A DNA stretch of 64,000 bases from Streptomyces avermitilis MA-4680 = NBRC 14893 (GCF_000009765.2 NC_003155.5:1-64000); one strand, 5' to 3'; counted from the stretch's first letter, positions 7,799 through 17,840 are shown. Translations and numbers: made by a program. Notes: a model not told the origin generated them from the sequence alone.

Positions 7799-9725
7799 GC
7801 ACCGACGCACTCCCCCGGACGCGGCCGTGGCGCCGTGGGCGGCGCAGCAGCCCCCGTATCTTGCCCCGCACCAGTTCAGTCTCCTGCCGCTGCCCGAACT
7901 GCTGCGCTGGGAGGTCCTCTACGGTCTGCAGCAGGTGGACCCGTGGCTGCGGATCTTCGAACCTGCGCAGGTCCGCCGCATGGTGCGGGACCTGGCTGAG
8001 ACCGGCACGCTCATCGACGGCATCAGGGACCAGCAGATGTGCCCTCGCTCCACCGTTGCGGTCTTGCGGATGCTCGGCCGCGTGCGTACGGCGGTCCGTG
8101 CGGGCCATGCGGAGTACACCGGCACCGCGCCGGCACAGGACGACGTCCTGGATCTGCGTGCGCTCGGCCAGCGCTCCCGCACCCCGGCCGGTATCCGGCA
8201 GCCCAAGACCGTCGATCTGCGCACCATCCGGCAGCCGTGGCTGCGCGGCCTGCTGCGTACCTGGACCGTCCAGCAGCGCCCGGGAGCGGACGAGTTCGCC
8301 CGCACGCTGCGCGGCGTGGAGCTCGCCTCCCGGGCTCTCGCGCAGCGCCCGGGAACCGACGACCCCGCAGGCTTGCGCTACGACGACGTCACCGCCGTGG
8401 TCGACGCGATCCGCACGGCACTGAAACGGGACGGCGAACCGGCCGGCTGGAACTACCGCATGTCCATCGCCAGCCACTTTTTCGCCTTGATCGACTACGG
8501 CCACCGCTCCGGAGCCGCGGACGACCTCTCGGCCGCCTTTGTCCGTGACCCCGCCCTCCACCGCATCCCTGAGCAGGAGGCCAACGAGGACGAGATCGGC
8601 AAGGCGATCCCCGAACCGGTGATCCGCCAGCTCGACGCCCACCTCCACCTCCTTGGCCTGGGGCGGGCCCGCGGCCAGCGCACCCTCGCCCCCGACGACC
8701 TGCAGCTGATGTACCGCACGCTGTACATCCTGCTCAGAGACACCGGCCAACGGCCCCTGGAAGTCCTCTCCCTGCCCCGCGACTGCCTGGAGACCCGCAA
8801 CGACCAGATCTCCCTGATCTGGAACAACCACAAGGCCCGCCGACACCGCCGACGCCTGCCCATCACCACGTCCACCGCCCAGGCCATCCGTACCTGGCAA
8901 GAACGCCGAGAACAGCTCCAGGCCAGCCTTCCGCCCACCGGCGCCGACTACCTCTTCCCCGCCCTCACCCACCTCGCCACCCGCCCCTACCTGCACACCA
9001 GCTACCTCGGCGAGACCCTGCGCGACTGGGTCGACTCCATCCCCCACCTGCACGGCGAAGGCACCGACACACAGGGCAACCCACTGCCTTTCGACCGCTC
9101 CCTCATCTACGCCTACGCCTTCCGCCACTCCTACGCACAACGCCACGCCGACGCCGGAACCCCACTCGACGTCCTGCGCGAACTGATGGACCACAAGTCC
9201 GTCAGCACCACCCAGCGCTACTACACCGTCTCCCTGAAACGAAAACGCGACGCCGTCACCAAGCTCGCCGCCCACGTCGTCGACCACCACGGCCACCCCA
9301 GCCCCAGCTCCGAGACCGCCTACGAACTGCGCTCCGTCGCCGTCCCCTACGGCGGATGCACCGAACCCAGCAACGTCAAAGCCGCAGGCAGCTCCTGCCC
9401 TATCCGCTTCCAGTGCGCTGGCTGCGGTTTCTACCGCCCCGACCCCTCCTACCTCCCGGCGATCGAACAGCACATCAACGAACTGCGCGCCGACCGCGAA
9501 ACAGCCCAGGCGATGGACGCCGCCGAATTCGTCATCACCGCCTTCACCGCCCAGATCACCGCCTACGAGCAGGTCACCGACCGTATGCAGCGCCGCCTCG
9601 CCGCTCTCCCCGTCGCAGAACGCTAGGAGATCGAGGAGGCCAGCACCATCCTGCGCAAAGCCCGAGCCGGCAACACCCACACCCTCCTGCCGCTCACCGT
9701 CGTCTCCAGGACCGGCCCGGCATGA
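7799..9725 (+). pseudogene. tnpB C-terminal part: tyrosine recombinase, amber-interrupted
   Basis: This is the large catalytic part of a tyrosine recombinase: a TGQRPLEVLSL arginine segment, YAFRHSYAQRH and LMDHKSVSTTQRYY carrying the His and nucleophile Tyr. A Cys-rich tail (CAGCGFYRPDPSYLPAIEQH) follows. There is no proper start: coding begins at the inversion breakpoint and the first possible initiator is GTG 7827. A TAG at 9624-9626 interrupts the frame. Downstream the same frame continues 32 codons of typical family sequence and ends at TGA 9723-9725, overlapping the tnpC ATG as ATGA. The true stop was therefore 9723-9725 and the TAG is secondary. Confidence 0.75.
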
Positions 9726-10075
9726 ACCCCCGCGGCAACCCGCACACCCTCGCCCAGGCCCGCCACCGCACCAGCCTCGACAAACGCCAGCGAGCCCTGA
9801 CCGCGCTCACCACCCTGGAACAACAGGGCGAAAAGATCACTCACACCGCGGTCGCCCGCACCGCCGGCGTCTCCACATGGCTCACCTACGCTGAAGGCAT
9901 CCGCGAGCACATCGAAGCCGCGCAACAACGCCAGCACCCCACCACCCCCTCGCCCGCCCGCACCCGCAGCACCACCGCCACGCTGCGCACAGAACTCGAG
10001 CTCGCCAGGCAGGAGATCCGGACCCTGAGGGAAGACAGAGACCGGATGAGGAAGGCCATCCAGCGCTGCGCATGA
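9722..10075 (+). pseudogene. tnpC N-terminal part (DUF6262-like)
   Basis: 117 residues with the family N terminus: an ARTAGVSTWLTY helix-turn-helix-like segment and a coiled coil (ELELARQEIRTLREDRDRMR). The frame ends abruptly in QRCA at the inversion breakpoint. The continuation is on the other strand at 7798-7578. TnpC is the accessory protein of Tn554-type transposition. Its ATG overlaps the original tnpB stop (ATGA), showing ancestral translational coupling. Confidence 0.72.
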
Positions 10076-10635
10076 TGCCGGCACAGGCCCCGGCCGTACA
10101 GGCCCGGCAGCGGGCAGGCGGGAGCCGGGCAGGCAGGGGTATCAGCATACGGGACGGCGGTGTCCTCCCACCGGCCGGCGGTCTTGCGGGTGGAATGGGT
10201 TTTCCACTGGGTGTAGTGCGTGGCGCACAGTTCCTTGCAGTGGCGGGGCCGGACACAGCGCTGCCCGTCCTTCGTGAAACTGCACGGCTCCGGAACACCA
10301 CCGAAGGCAACGCGGTTACGCACCGGCACGAAGGCCCGCGCGAACTCCGCGTCGGGCAGCGGCGACCGTTTCTGCTCCTCCTTGCAGAAAGGGCAGAAGA
10401 TGTTGGCCGGTGAGACCACGGTGTCGCACGCCTCGGTACGGCACAGCGCAACCGAGCTGCGCGGCTCGTGGACACTGCCGGTGAACAGCCAGCAGTCCTG
10501 CCGCCATTCACTGGTCCGCCAGGCGGGATCGAGATGACCTCGCAGCCACGCAGCCCATCCCCCGCCGTCGAGATCCCCCGCGTTTTCGGCGCGCGGTGCG
10601 GGCAGCCGCGACAGTGCGGACGAGATGCTGCTCAT
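10076..10635 (-). pseudogene. tnpB N-terminal part, Cys-rich
   Basis: Starting at ATG 10635, about 186 codons give a Cys-rich N-terminal domain with repeated zinc-binding pairs (ANIFCPFCKEE, PEPCSFTKDGQRCVRPRHC, ELCATHY, GLYGRGLCRHH). After the breakpoint near 10076 the frame runs antisense to tnpC and has no meaning. The 560 nt here plus 1,927 nt at 7799-9725 total exactly 829 codons, and the join is in frame. Its ATG overlaps the tnpA stop (ATGA). Confidence 0.7.
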
Positions 10636-10954
10636 CGGCGCTCCTTCAGAGAACCGACGCGTTCGACCGCTGCCCGTGCCTCGGCGTCGTTGACGTGCCG
10701 GTAGCGCTCCATCGACAACGGGGAGGCGTGGCCCAGGAGCCGCTGCACCACATCGCGGTCGACGCCGTCACGCAGCCAGCGGGTCGCCGCCGAGTGACGC
10801 AGCATGTGCGGACGACGCGCATGCCCGAGAGCAACGACGCCAAAAAAGCCACCGCCTCCGCCTGCAGATCAAACGAACCGGCGTCCACCACCACCCACCG
10901 CACCACACCGGGCACCGGAGAAACAGCACGCTCCGCCACAAATTCGGCATCCAC
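10632..10954 (-). pseudogene. tnpA remnant with internal deletion
   Basis: A GTG at 10954 begins an integrase-like N-terminal segment (WVVVDAGSFDLQAEAVAFLA). Near 10820 this passes, in another frame, directly into the catalytic C terminus: RPHMLRHSAATRWLRDGV, LLGHASPLSMERYRHV, ending in TGA 10634-10632. The central core-binding and catalytic region is missing. It is the tyrosine recombinase normally encoded first in Tn554-type operons, reduced to its two ends. Confidence 0.65.
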
Positions 10955-11100
10955 GTGACAAACACAACCACCGCCCGCAGAACGGCGTACGGCACACGCT
11001 CACTGGCCATCCCCGCAGGCGACAACCCAAACAAACATCCCCCACCGCTGGCTCGCCCCGAGATAACTCTCGGCGGGGCCAGGACCAGGGGTCAGTGGGG

Positions 11101-13468
11101 TCAGCGCTCGTTTTCCAAAGCAGCGGTCAACCCGTAGGCACCTGCTTGCGAGAGCCTGTCGATGACGTCCAGGCAACGGATCCGTTCGGCCTGCCGGCTT
11201 TGCCGATAGAGGCGGAGGACTGCCGAGACCAGGTGGTGGCCGTCCGCCGCACGATGGGTTCTGAGGTCGCCGAGCTCCCTGCCCGCGTGCTGAACGATGC
11301 GTTCGCAGGCATCAATAGCGACAGTGGGAAGGGGGCCAGCGTGGTCGTAGAGAGCGAAGGCCAGATGTTCGAGGTGGTCGGGGAACGCCTTGCCATCGAG
11401 GAACGCTCTGACGAGTTCGTCGGCTTGCGCAGGAAACAGGTCGAACACCTGCCGCATGCCCTGGGAGGCGTTCTTTCGCACGTCGGCGTCATCGTCGTTG
11501 AACAGCGGGACAAGGTGCGGGTAGTGGTCGATGTTGTCGGCGAAGACCGATGCAGCCCCACGGCGGGCGAGGGCGTTGAGTTCATCCGTGCTGTTCGGAA
11601 GGTCAGGGGTGAGGCATCCCTGGATGGTGGCAACAGCCCAGGACTGGCCGGCAAGTTCGGCCGTATCGCCCGGCCCTTGGAGGGCTCGAGCGAGGTGGGC
11701 AGCGAAACGTGACGGTTCACGGACCAGTATGTTGATGAGCAGCCGTTGAGTGGTGGAGGCGTTGTAGGCATTGGCGTCCTGGTGGTTCAGGAGTTGCTCG
11801 GTGGTGTCCAGCGCAATCTGAGGGTCATGCTTCATCAAGGCCAGCACGGCCTGGGCGGCACAGACTCGGACAGCGAGCACAGAGTCGTTGGCGAGGCGGG
11901 TGACCAGGGGTGTCAAGGCGTGCAGGTGCTCACTGCCGTGGAAGAGCAGGGCTGCAACGGTGAGCGCTGCCTGGCCGCGGGTGGCGTTCATGCCGGCGGT
12001 CAGCAGATCCGTTCGGGTTCCCTCGGCATCGGCGTCGCGGATGTCCTGCTCGGGGTGGGGGTCCGTGGTGTAGCTGTCGAGGGCTGGCAGCGAAGCAGCA
12101 GTGAAGTTCTGCGGCGCCGACTGCAGGGCGCGGCAGATCGTGGGCGCGGCGGCGGGGCCGAGGATCTGGTGAGTGTGGAGAGCCAACTGCTCCCAACGGT
12201 CGGCGTCCAGATGAGGCGTGACCGCTCCCACGATCGCGCACAGGTAGGTGGCTGGTGCGTCCGGGCCAAGCGTGAAGGCGAAGTCGGTAAAGCGCTCGGG
12301 TTCCTGCTCCGCGCGGCTGCCCAGGGTCTGAGCAAGTTCGTGAACGCCCCCCTGAGGCGGCCAGAACCGCTCGGCCTGGGGCTTGGCGTACATGTTCAGA
12401 GCTCGGTGCCACTGTTCATTGGTCATGTGCCGGGCCGCATGGTCACTGATCGGCGAGCCGACGAACCCAGTCTGGATTGGTGTCGGTGGCGACGGGACCT
12501 GGCCAGGGAACTTGCGTTCCCATTCGGCGAGTCGGCGGCATCCCGCGTCGCTACGGCGCGAGGGGCAGATTGCCGACAGCAGCTCGTACTGGCTCCAGCC
12601 CCAGGCGCTGTGCTGCCCCTTCTGCCGTCGGTGTTCCCACGCCGGGTAGTAGTCGAGCAGCATCGCGGTCAGACGTTCCAACGTCTCGTCACTGCAGTGA
12701 GGCGTGGTTGCCTCGATGAGTTCACGCGAGGCCCAGCGCGCACTGCTCAGCCAGCCCAGGCGCAGGTTGCGTTCATCGTTCAGGAGCCAGGCGATCGCCT
12801 CGTCTGCCTGATTCATGACGGCGTAGACACGGCAGGCGAGGAAGCGCAGCTCTTGAACCGGTGAGGGAGTCAGTTGCTGCAAGGCGTCCGCAGCGGCAGC
12901 CGGGGAGTTGGCAGCCAGGGAGCGCAGTGCAGTGTCGAGGGCGGTCAGCAGTGCAGCGTCGACGCCGTGGCCGCCCACAAGGCGGTGAGCCCAACGGCCG
13001 CTGGGGGCATAGGCGTCGGTGCCCCCCGTGCTGCCTGCCGTAGCCACGTCGATGACAAAGGGCAGGACCTGGCTCACGTAGGCTTCCGGCTCGGCCTCCG
13101 CGATGCGGGAGAGGACCGTGTCGGCAAACTGGGAATGCGTTGACAAGTGCCCGGATTCGAAGGGGTCGCCGGAGTCATCGGCGCGCGCTCGGGCAAGGTG
13201 ACGCCACAGATAGGCGCCTACAAGGCGCGCAGCGGGAGCGGGAGCGGTCTCGGCCAAACCGTAGAGGAGTGACCAGAAGTCACTGTTCACCGCGATGGGT
13301 CCACGCGCCTCGTCCGCATGTCCGCTCTCGATCAGGTCGACGGCGAGGTCAATAAGGCCGGGTGTGAGCGCCCACTCAATCAGCCGCAGAAGCCGCTGTC
13401 CCCACTGTGGCGTGGTGCCCGCATACGGTCGTACCAGCTCCGCAACACGGCTCGGGTCGGTGGCGCGC
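11101..13468 (-). CDS. STAND NTPase gene, C-terminal repeat half (after frameshift)
   Basis: About 788 residues continuous with the next feature once 2 nt are restored at 13463-13469. The sequence is helical-repeat-like (HEAT/TPR-type): repeated ALxxL and AxxALxxL helices such as ADALQQLTPSPVQELRFLAC and TLAALL-type blocks, with no enzyme motif. In Avs-type STAND proteins this half is the sensor that binds an invader protein. Read alone, a frame extends to 13656, but residues before the frameshift site are out of frame. Stop at 11101. The full reconstructed protein would be 1,474 aa. Confidence 0.68.
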
Positions 13469-15523
13469 GACGGCCAGCAGTTCAGGGAACGCAGCATCGG
13501 CGGTCCGCGGCGTGCCCAGCCAGCGTTCCCACCTCTGATCGTGGTCGGCGGCGTCGAACCACTGCGGCAGGGCGAGCAGACCTCGTACCTTGCCCGCCAC
13601 AGGCGTCTGACCCCAAGCGACCGGTTCGACGGCCTTCCAGTCAGGCAGCGCGGCATCGAACTGCCCGAGGACCGCGATAATCACATCATGCAGGTGCGGG
13701 CGGATCCGGTCGGAGCCCAGAAGCCGGCCCACTGTGGCGCGGAAACGTTCAGGGTCTGTGCCAGCAAGGTGTTCGAGGATCTGCCGGGTCTGGGCGCGAC
13801 GGAACAGGTACTGACCTGAGTTGGCCAGGAACTCGTGGATGTCCTCTCCGGCGGAGATGAAGGACCGGGCGAAGAGGAAATCGAAGTAAGTCTCGTGGAA
13901 GAACCCGATCTGTTCCCCGTCGCGCACCAGCACACCGTGCGATTCGAGCACCTTGATGTGCTGGCGGGCAAAACCGTCGAGGAGAGCCATGGGTGCCTGG
14001 AGGGTTTCGCGTTCGCTCATGGAGGCGCACAGCGTGCCCGTGATACCCCGCCAGTCCAGTGCGGCGACCTGTCGCTCGATCTCCTCGCGTCGTTCATCGG
14101 TGTAGCGCGCGTACAGCTCCTGCAAGGTCCGGTAGGAAGCGGCCCGTGCGGAGGACGACAGACGGCTGAAGACCGACAGGTGCAACGGAGTCCGCAACAG
14201 CTCCAGCGTCACCGGCCCCAAGCCGTCGGGATCCGTCCCGCTGGCGGACAGCACAGCCCGCACCTGTTCCACGTCCAGCACGCTGAGGGGGAACCGGACT
14301 GTCCGGACGCGGTCGGCGACCAGGTCGGACAGCCTCCGGTCATTGTCGATGTCGATGGTGCGGGCCACCAGGAGCACCTTGACGTTCGGGGCGACGACCA
14401 GCTGTGCGAGTACGTCCTCCACGGCCTCATAGGCATCCGACATCCTGCCGTTGTAGGTGCTGACCGCATCCAGCTGGTCAATCACCAACAGCGCCGGCGC
14501 TTCGTCCGCGACCCCAGCCAGCAGCACCGCCGGCGAGTCCGGCAGGGTCATCCTGACCCCCAGGTCCTTGGCCGTCTGCACACTCGCGTCGGCGCCGTCC
14601 ATCCGGACCGCGGCCGCCGGCCATCCCTGCTCGGTCAGCCGGACCAGGACGTCGGTGACGACCGCTGACTTACCCAAGCCAGCGCTGCCCTCGCAGACCA
14701 CCATCTGCGGGCCGTCCTCAGCCACCAGGCGCTCGTACAGCTGCTCCACATGCGGACGAGCGGCCATCCCGAACGCGGGCTTGTCCCGTCGCACGCGCCG
14801 CACAAAGCGCTCGACCGTCCCGGCCAGGGCCGTGAGCGTCCCGGTGTCACCCGCCAGCAGACGTGGGCGCACCCCCGGCACGGTTAGAAGATGGCTGCGG
14901 ATCTGGGAGCCGGTGAGACGCTGGTGCAGGTGCTCGTCGAGATAGCCGCTCAGCTGCCTGACGATCACTTCCGGGTCCCCGACAAACAGCAGCTCATACT
15001 CGGAGACCACCAGGCGGCGCAGTGCCTCTGGTGGGATGTGCTCCACGTGCACGGCCTGCAGATACCGCCAGCCGACCTCCCGGTCGACCGGCATCCCGTT
15101 GTCGGACCAGTTCTCGAGTACCTGTACAAACTGGGGAATCTGGGCCTTGGTGATCATGCCCTCGAACTCGGCGAGTGTGTCGGCGCCCCGGGCCCGCTTA
15201 GAAAGATCATGCAGTTCAGGGGCCCCCGTGGACAGCACAAGGCGCACCTTCTTGCCCCCCGCAAGATGCCCCGTGACCGCCTCGAGGATCTTGCCCGCAG
15301 CGCTCAGGGTCCACGGCCCCTTCGAGGGGACGTCCTTCACCTGCTCGCACCAGGTGCCGTCGTCCGCCTCGAGCTCGAACTCGATCCCGGCGCCCGCCGG
15401 CCCCGGGGGTTCCAGACGAATCCCCGTCGCCCGCCCCCGCAGCAACTCCGCCACCCTCAGCGCGGTCCACCAGTCCTCGTACCGGTTACCCGCCTTATCC
15501 GCAGCCCCACCCGCCAGCCCCAC
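13376..15523 (-). CDS. STAND NTPase with N-terminal nuclease-like domain (Avs-like), N-terminal half
   Basis: GTG 15523, with GGGGGAG upstream, starts a protein whose first 100 residues look like the PD-(D/E)XK effector of Cap4/Avs proteins: GNRYEDWWTALRVAELL, then IEFELE and WCEQVK at about 47-63. A STAND ATPase follows: GSAGLGKS at 279-286 (Walker A), LLVIDQLD at 345-352 (Walker B), and a winged-helix-like region to about 600. Family knowledge: such nuclease-STAND-repeat proteins sense phage proteins and cleave DNA. The frame shifts at 13463-13469; residues after about 685 (RHRPEPCC...) are an artefact of the wrong frame. Confidence 0.72.
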   Translation of the reverse strand: MGLAGGAADKAGNRYEDWWTALRVAELLRGRATGIRLEPPGPAGAGIEFELEADDGTWCEQVKDVPSKGPWTLSAAGKILEAVTGHLAGGKKVRLVLSTGAPELHDLSKRARGADTLAEFEGMITKAQIPQFVQVLENWSDNGMPVDREVGWRYLQAVHVEHIPPEALRRLVVSEYELLFVGDPEVIVRQLSGYLDEHLHQRLTGSQIRSHLLTVPGVRPRLLAGDTGTLTALAGTVERFVRRVRRDKPAFGMAARPHVEQLYERLVAEDGPQMVVCEGSAGLGKSAVVTDVLVRLTEQGWPAAAVRMDGADASVQTAKDLGVRMTLPDSPAVLLAGVADEAPALLVIDQLDAVSTYNGRMSDAYEAVEDVLAQLVVAPNVKVLLVARTIDIDNDRRLSDLVADRVRTVRFPLSVLDVEQVRAVLSASGTDPDGLGPVTLELLRTPLHLSVFSRLSSSARAASYRTLQELYARYTDERREEIERQVAALDWRGITGTLCASMSERETLQAPMALLDGFARQHIKVLESHGVLVRDGEQIGFFHETYFDFLFARSFISAGEDIHEFLANSGQYLFRRAQTRQILEHLAGTDPERFRATVGRLLGSDRIRPHLHDVIIAVLGQFDAALPDWKAVEPVAWGQTPVAGKVRGLLALPQWFDAADHDQRWERWLGTPRTADAAFPELLAVARHRPEPCCGAGTTVCGHHATVGTAASAAD

Positions 15524-15814
15524 CCAGCCTCACTCCCCCAGGACATTCCATCGGTTCTCACCCTTTCGGAACCGCGCCACGCGACCCTACTCCCACCAAC
15601 TGACAAACACTCAGAACATTACAAAACAGCCAAATCATGATCTTCTACAACTTCAGGCTCCACCACAACTGTCGGACCGCACGGAAGATTTCAGCGGGCG
15701 TGACTGTGACCTGGGCACTGAAATCTTCCGTGCGACGCCTTGGGGTGGCGCTAGCGCACCGATCGCTTCAGGTGACCGTGACGTCTCTTCTCCTCTTGTC
15801 CTGCGTGGTGATGG
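15524..15814. other. non-coding spacer carrying hairpin repeat copy A
   Basis: About 290 bp between two leftward genes. The left part is AT-richer and probably holds the promoter of the STAND gene (divergence from the usual high GC at 15590-15660). At 15670-15734 lies a hairpin repeat, annotated separately. No gene is supported. Confidence 0.45.
15670..15734 (+). repeat. dispersed hairpin repeat, copy A
   Basis: The left arm TGTCGGACCGCACGGAAGAT continues to TTTCAG at 15694. The right arm CTGAAATCTTCCGTGCG occupies 15718-15734 and pairs with it over 17 bases. The loop contains GACCTGGGCA. The outer 25 bp recur inverted at 17816-17840 with one mismatch. Related copies lie near 19070 and 20660. 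Confidence 0.75.
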
Positions 15815-17701
15815 TCAGCGCTTTACGCGGCTGCGGACGGCAAGGACGGCCAGGCCGAGGAGGACGGGTTCGGCAAGCCGGGAGGTCATCTCGGTGTAGG
15901 TGCCGGTGGCGGTGAGGTCTTGTCCGGAGGAGCGGAAGATCACTGAATTGATCACTACCCGCAGACCCTTCTCCAGCCGTTCGGTGGTGACGCGTTCAGT
16001 CAGTGGACCGGAGGGGTTGACCGGGGCGGGGACGTCGGTGGTCAGGAGGACCTCCTGACCTACCGCGACCTGGCGGCCGGTGGTGGTCGGCTTCGGGTCA
16101 TCGGCGGGCAGGCCCCACAGCACCATCACCGCGATCGTGGCGGCCATGGCCGCCACCAGCCAGGCCAGTGTTCGGATGGCGCGCAGCCCGTACCCGGACA
16201 GGGCCCAGTAGGCGGTCAGCAGTGCCCGTTCCCCCCAGGGCCGCGTGACGTCATGGCGGCGCATCTCGGACTCGCCGTAGTAGAAGTCGGCAGCGTCCGG
16301 CTCGTTCTTGCCGTCTTCCAGCGACTTTCGCAGTTGCCGGTACAGCGCCGCCACCATTGCCGGCTTCAGCACGGGGGCGTCCTGCGGCGAGGTCCAGCCC
16401 CGGGCGACGGCCCGGCCGGGGCGGCGGGCGGTACGCACTCGCCAATGGTGTTCCTCTACCAGTGTGTTGCGCTGGCTCGACGGCCAGGAAAAGGGTCGGC
16501 CCCAGCCAGCGGGAACGCCGGCGAAAGTGCACCAGCCGTCCACCTTCAGCTGGTCCAGGTGGACGACTCCGGCGAACCGGCAGGCACTCAGGTCGATGTC
16601 CTGCAGCGCCAGGTGCGCGGCATCCACCCCATCCACCGACATCAGACGCACTCCGGGCTCCCGGCCGGACAGCTCTGCCTCCGACAGCGAGACAGATACT
16701 CGGCTCCGAAGGGCGTTCGGGCGGGCGGCAACTGTCACGGGGTACTCGAAGACAGCGTCCCTCAGGTCCAGCTCGGCGTAGCGCAGACGCAGCGTGGCGG
16801 TCGATGCCCACCGGGTGCGCACACAGCTGACCTGATGGGCGGCAATCTCCACCGTCACCGGCTGCCCGAACACCGCACCGTCCATCACCACCTGCTTACT
16901 GCACACCAGTGGCCCCAGGAAGGACGACATCTCGAACCGTGCCCCGTGAAACCTGGCGTCGCCGGAGAAAGTTGCCCCCTGGAACGAGGTATCGCGAGAG
17001 AAGGTGGTTCCGTCGAACCGGGCGTCCTCGGAGAATTTCGCATCGACGAATCGCGCGCCAGCGGAGAAAGTTGCTTCGCTGAACCAAGTGCGGGAGAAGC
17101 GCGCGCCGATGAACCGGGCTTCGCCGGAGAAAGTTGCTCCGGCGAACGAGGCTTGGTCGGAGAAGGTCGCTACGTCGAATGATGTGCGGCAGGAGAAGGT
17201 CGTTTTCCCGAACCGAGCGCCATGCGAGAAGGTCGCGTTCTCGAACTCGGTCTCGCCGGAGAAAGCAGCTCCGTCGAACCGGGCGTCCTGGGTGAAGGTT
17301 GTTTCCCTGAACTGGGCCTTGCGGGAGAAGGTTGCCCCGTCGAACCGGACCTCGCGGGAGAAGGTTGCTCCATTGAACCGAGCCTCGCCGGAGAAGGTTG
17401 CCCCGTCGAACCGGGCCTCGCCTGTGCGGGGCTTACCAGTGGTGGGGTCACGCAGGGCGGCGAGGAGCTGGTTCAGCAGATTAGGGGTGAAGGGAGTGCC
17501 TCGGTGGTCGATGTCGGCGCCGGGTGACAGAACTGTGAGGTAGGCGGCACGGTCGGTGTCGTCCAGGTGGGCTAGGCAGGCGGTATGACTGCCGACGCGG
17601 AGGCCACGGCAGCCGACCGGATCCTCTGGAGTGGCGTCATGGGCACAGTGTGGCCACGCAGGTGGAGTGCTCGACGGCGTAGACGGCGTAGCAGACGGCA
17701 T
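15815..17701 (-). CDS. pentapeptide-repeat membrane protein
   Basis: A 628-aa protein. Residues about 95-260 are tandem pentapeptide repeats of the form A-R-F-x-G/A-T-F-S (for example ARFDGATFSGEARFNGATFS), predicting a right-handed beta-helix. A second, more degenerate repeat block reaches about 400. Near 455-500 is YRQLRKSLEDGKNEPDAADF, typical of the membrane-anchored subclass, then a transmembrane segment (TLAWLVAAMAATIAVMVLW) at about 535-555 and another hydrophobic stretch at the C terminus. The N-terminal 80 residues are Pro/Cys-containing and less certain. The gene lies between inverted 25-bp repeats (15670 and 17840). Function unknown. Confidence 0.8.
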   Translation of the reverse strand: MPSATPSTPSSTPPAWPHCAHDATPEDPVGCRGLRVGSHTACLAHLDDTDRAAYLTVLSPGADIDHRGTPFTPNLLNQLLAALRDPTTGKPRTGEARFDGATFSGEARFNGATFSREVRFDGATFSRKAQFRETTFTQDARFDGAAFSGETEFENATFSHGARFGKTTFSCRTSFDVATFSDQASFAGATFSGEARFIGARFSRTWFSEATFSAGARFVDAKFSEDARFDGTTFSRDTSFQGATFSGDARFHGARFEMSSFLGPLVCSKQVVMDGAVFGQPVTVEIAAHQVSCVRTRWASTATLRLRYAELDLRDAVFEYPVTVAARPNALRSRVSVSLSEAELSGREPGVRLMSVDGVDAAHLALQDIDLSACRFAGVVHLDQLKVDGWCTFAGVPAGWGRPFSWPSSQRNTLVEEHHWRVRTARRPGRAVARGWTSPQDAPVLKPAMVAALYRQLRKSLEDGKNEPDAADFYYGESEMRRHDVTRPWGERALLTAYWALSGYGLRAIRTLAWLVAAMAATIAVMVLWGLPADDPKPTTTGRQVAVGQEVLLTTDVPAPVNPSGPLTERVTTERLEKGLRVVINSVIFRSSGQDLTATGTYTEMTSRLAEPVLLGLAVLAVRSRVKR

Positions 17702-17784
17702 GCCCTAGGGACGCGCTGGCACCATCGGACAGTTGCAGGATTCGGTCGCAGCGAAGCTAACCCCTGAAAACTCCGATGCGTTAC

Positions 17785-17840
17785 TGAAGGGCGCACTGAA
17801 AAGAATCATGCGCTACTGAAATCTTCGGTGCGGTCCGACA
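17785..17840 (-). repeat. dispersed hairpin repeat, copy B
   Basis: Bases 17816-17840 are the reverse complement of 15670-15694 with one mismatch, so the pentapeptide-repeat gene is flanked by inverted copies about 2.15 kb apart. Several further ACTGAA motifs occur just upstream (17783-17815), giving imperfect hairpins. The helicase remnant to the right begins at its outer edge. Confidence 0.7.

Larger units (their letters stand above)
7578..10954. mobile_element. degenerate Tn554-type tnpABC module with internal inversion
   Basis: The original leftward order was tnpA, tnpB, tnpC. The outer parts are still leftward: tnpA remnant 10954-10632, tnpB N terminus 10635-10076, tnpC C terminus 7798-7578. 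The middle, about 7799-10075, is flipped and carries the tnpB C terminus and tnpC N terminus on the + strand. Re-inverting it joins both genes in frame. The genes also carry a nonsense codon, a frameshift and an internal deletion. Tn554-type elements use two tyrosine recombinases plus a small TnpC (DUF6262-like). The outer ends were not located. Confidence 0.75.

Noticed and set aside
7578..9680. A 700-codon open frame on the minus strand
   Set aside because: It is antisense to the tyrosine recombinase; only its last 70 codons (tnpC tail) are meaningful. Val/Gly/Ala/Asp-rich composition is typical of high-GC shadows.
11101..13656. Treating the repeat half as an independent 851-aa gene
   Set aside because: The first 60 residues are out-of-frame sequence of the ATPase gene, and 2 nt restored at the GC run fuse the two halves exactly.
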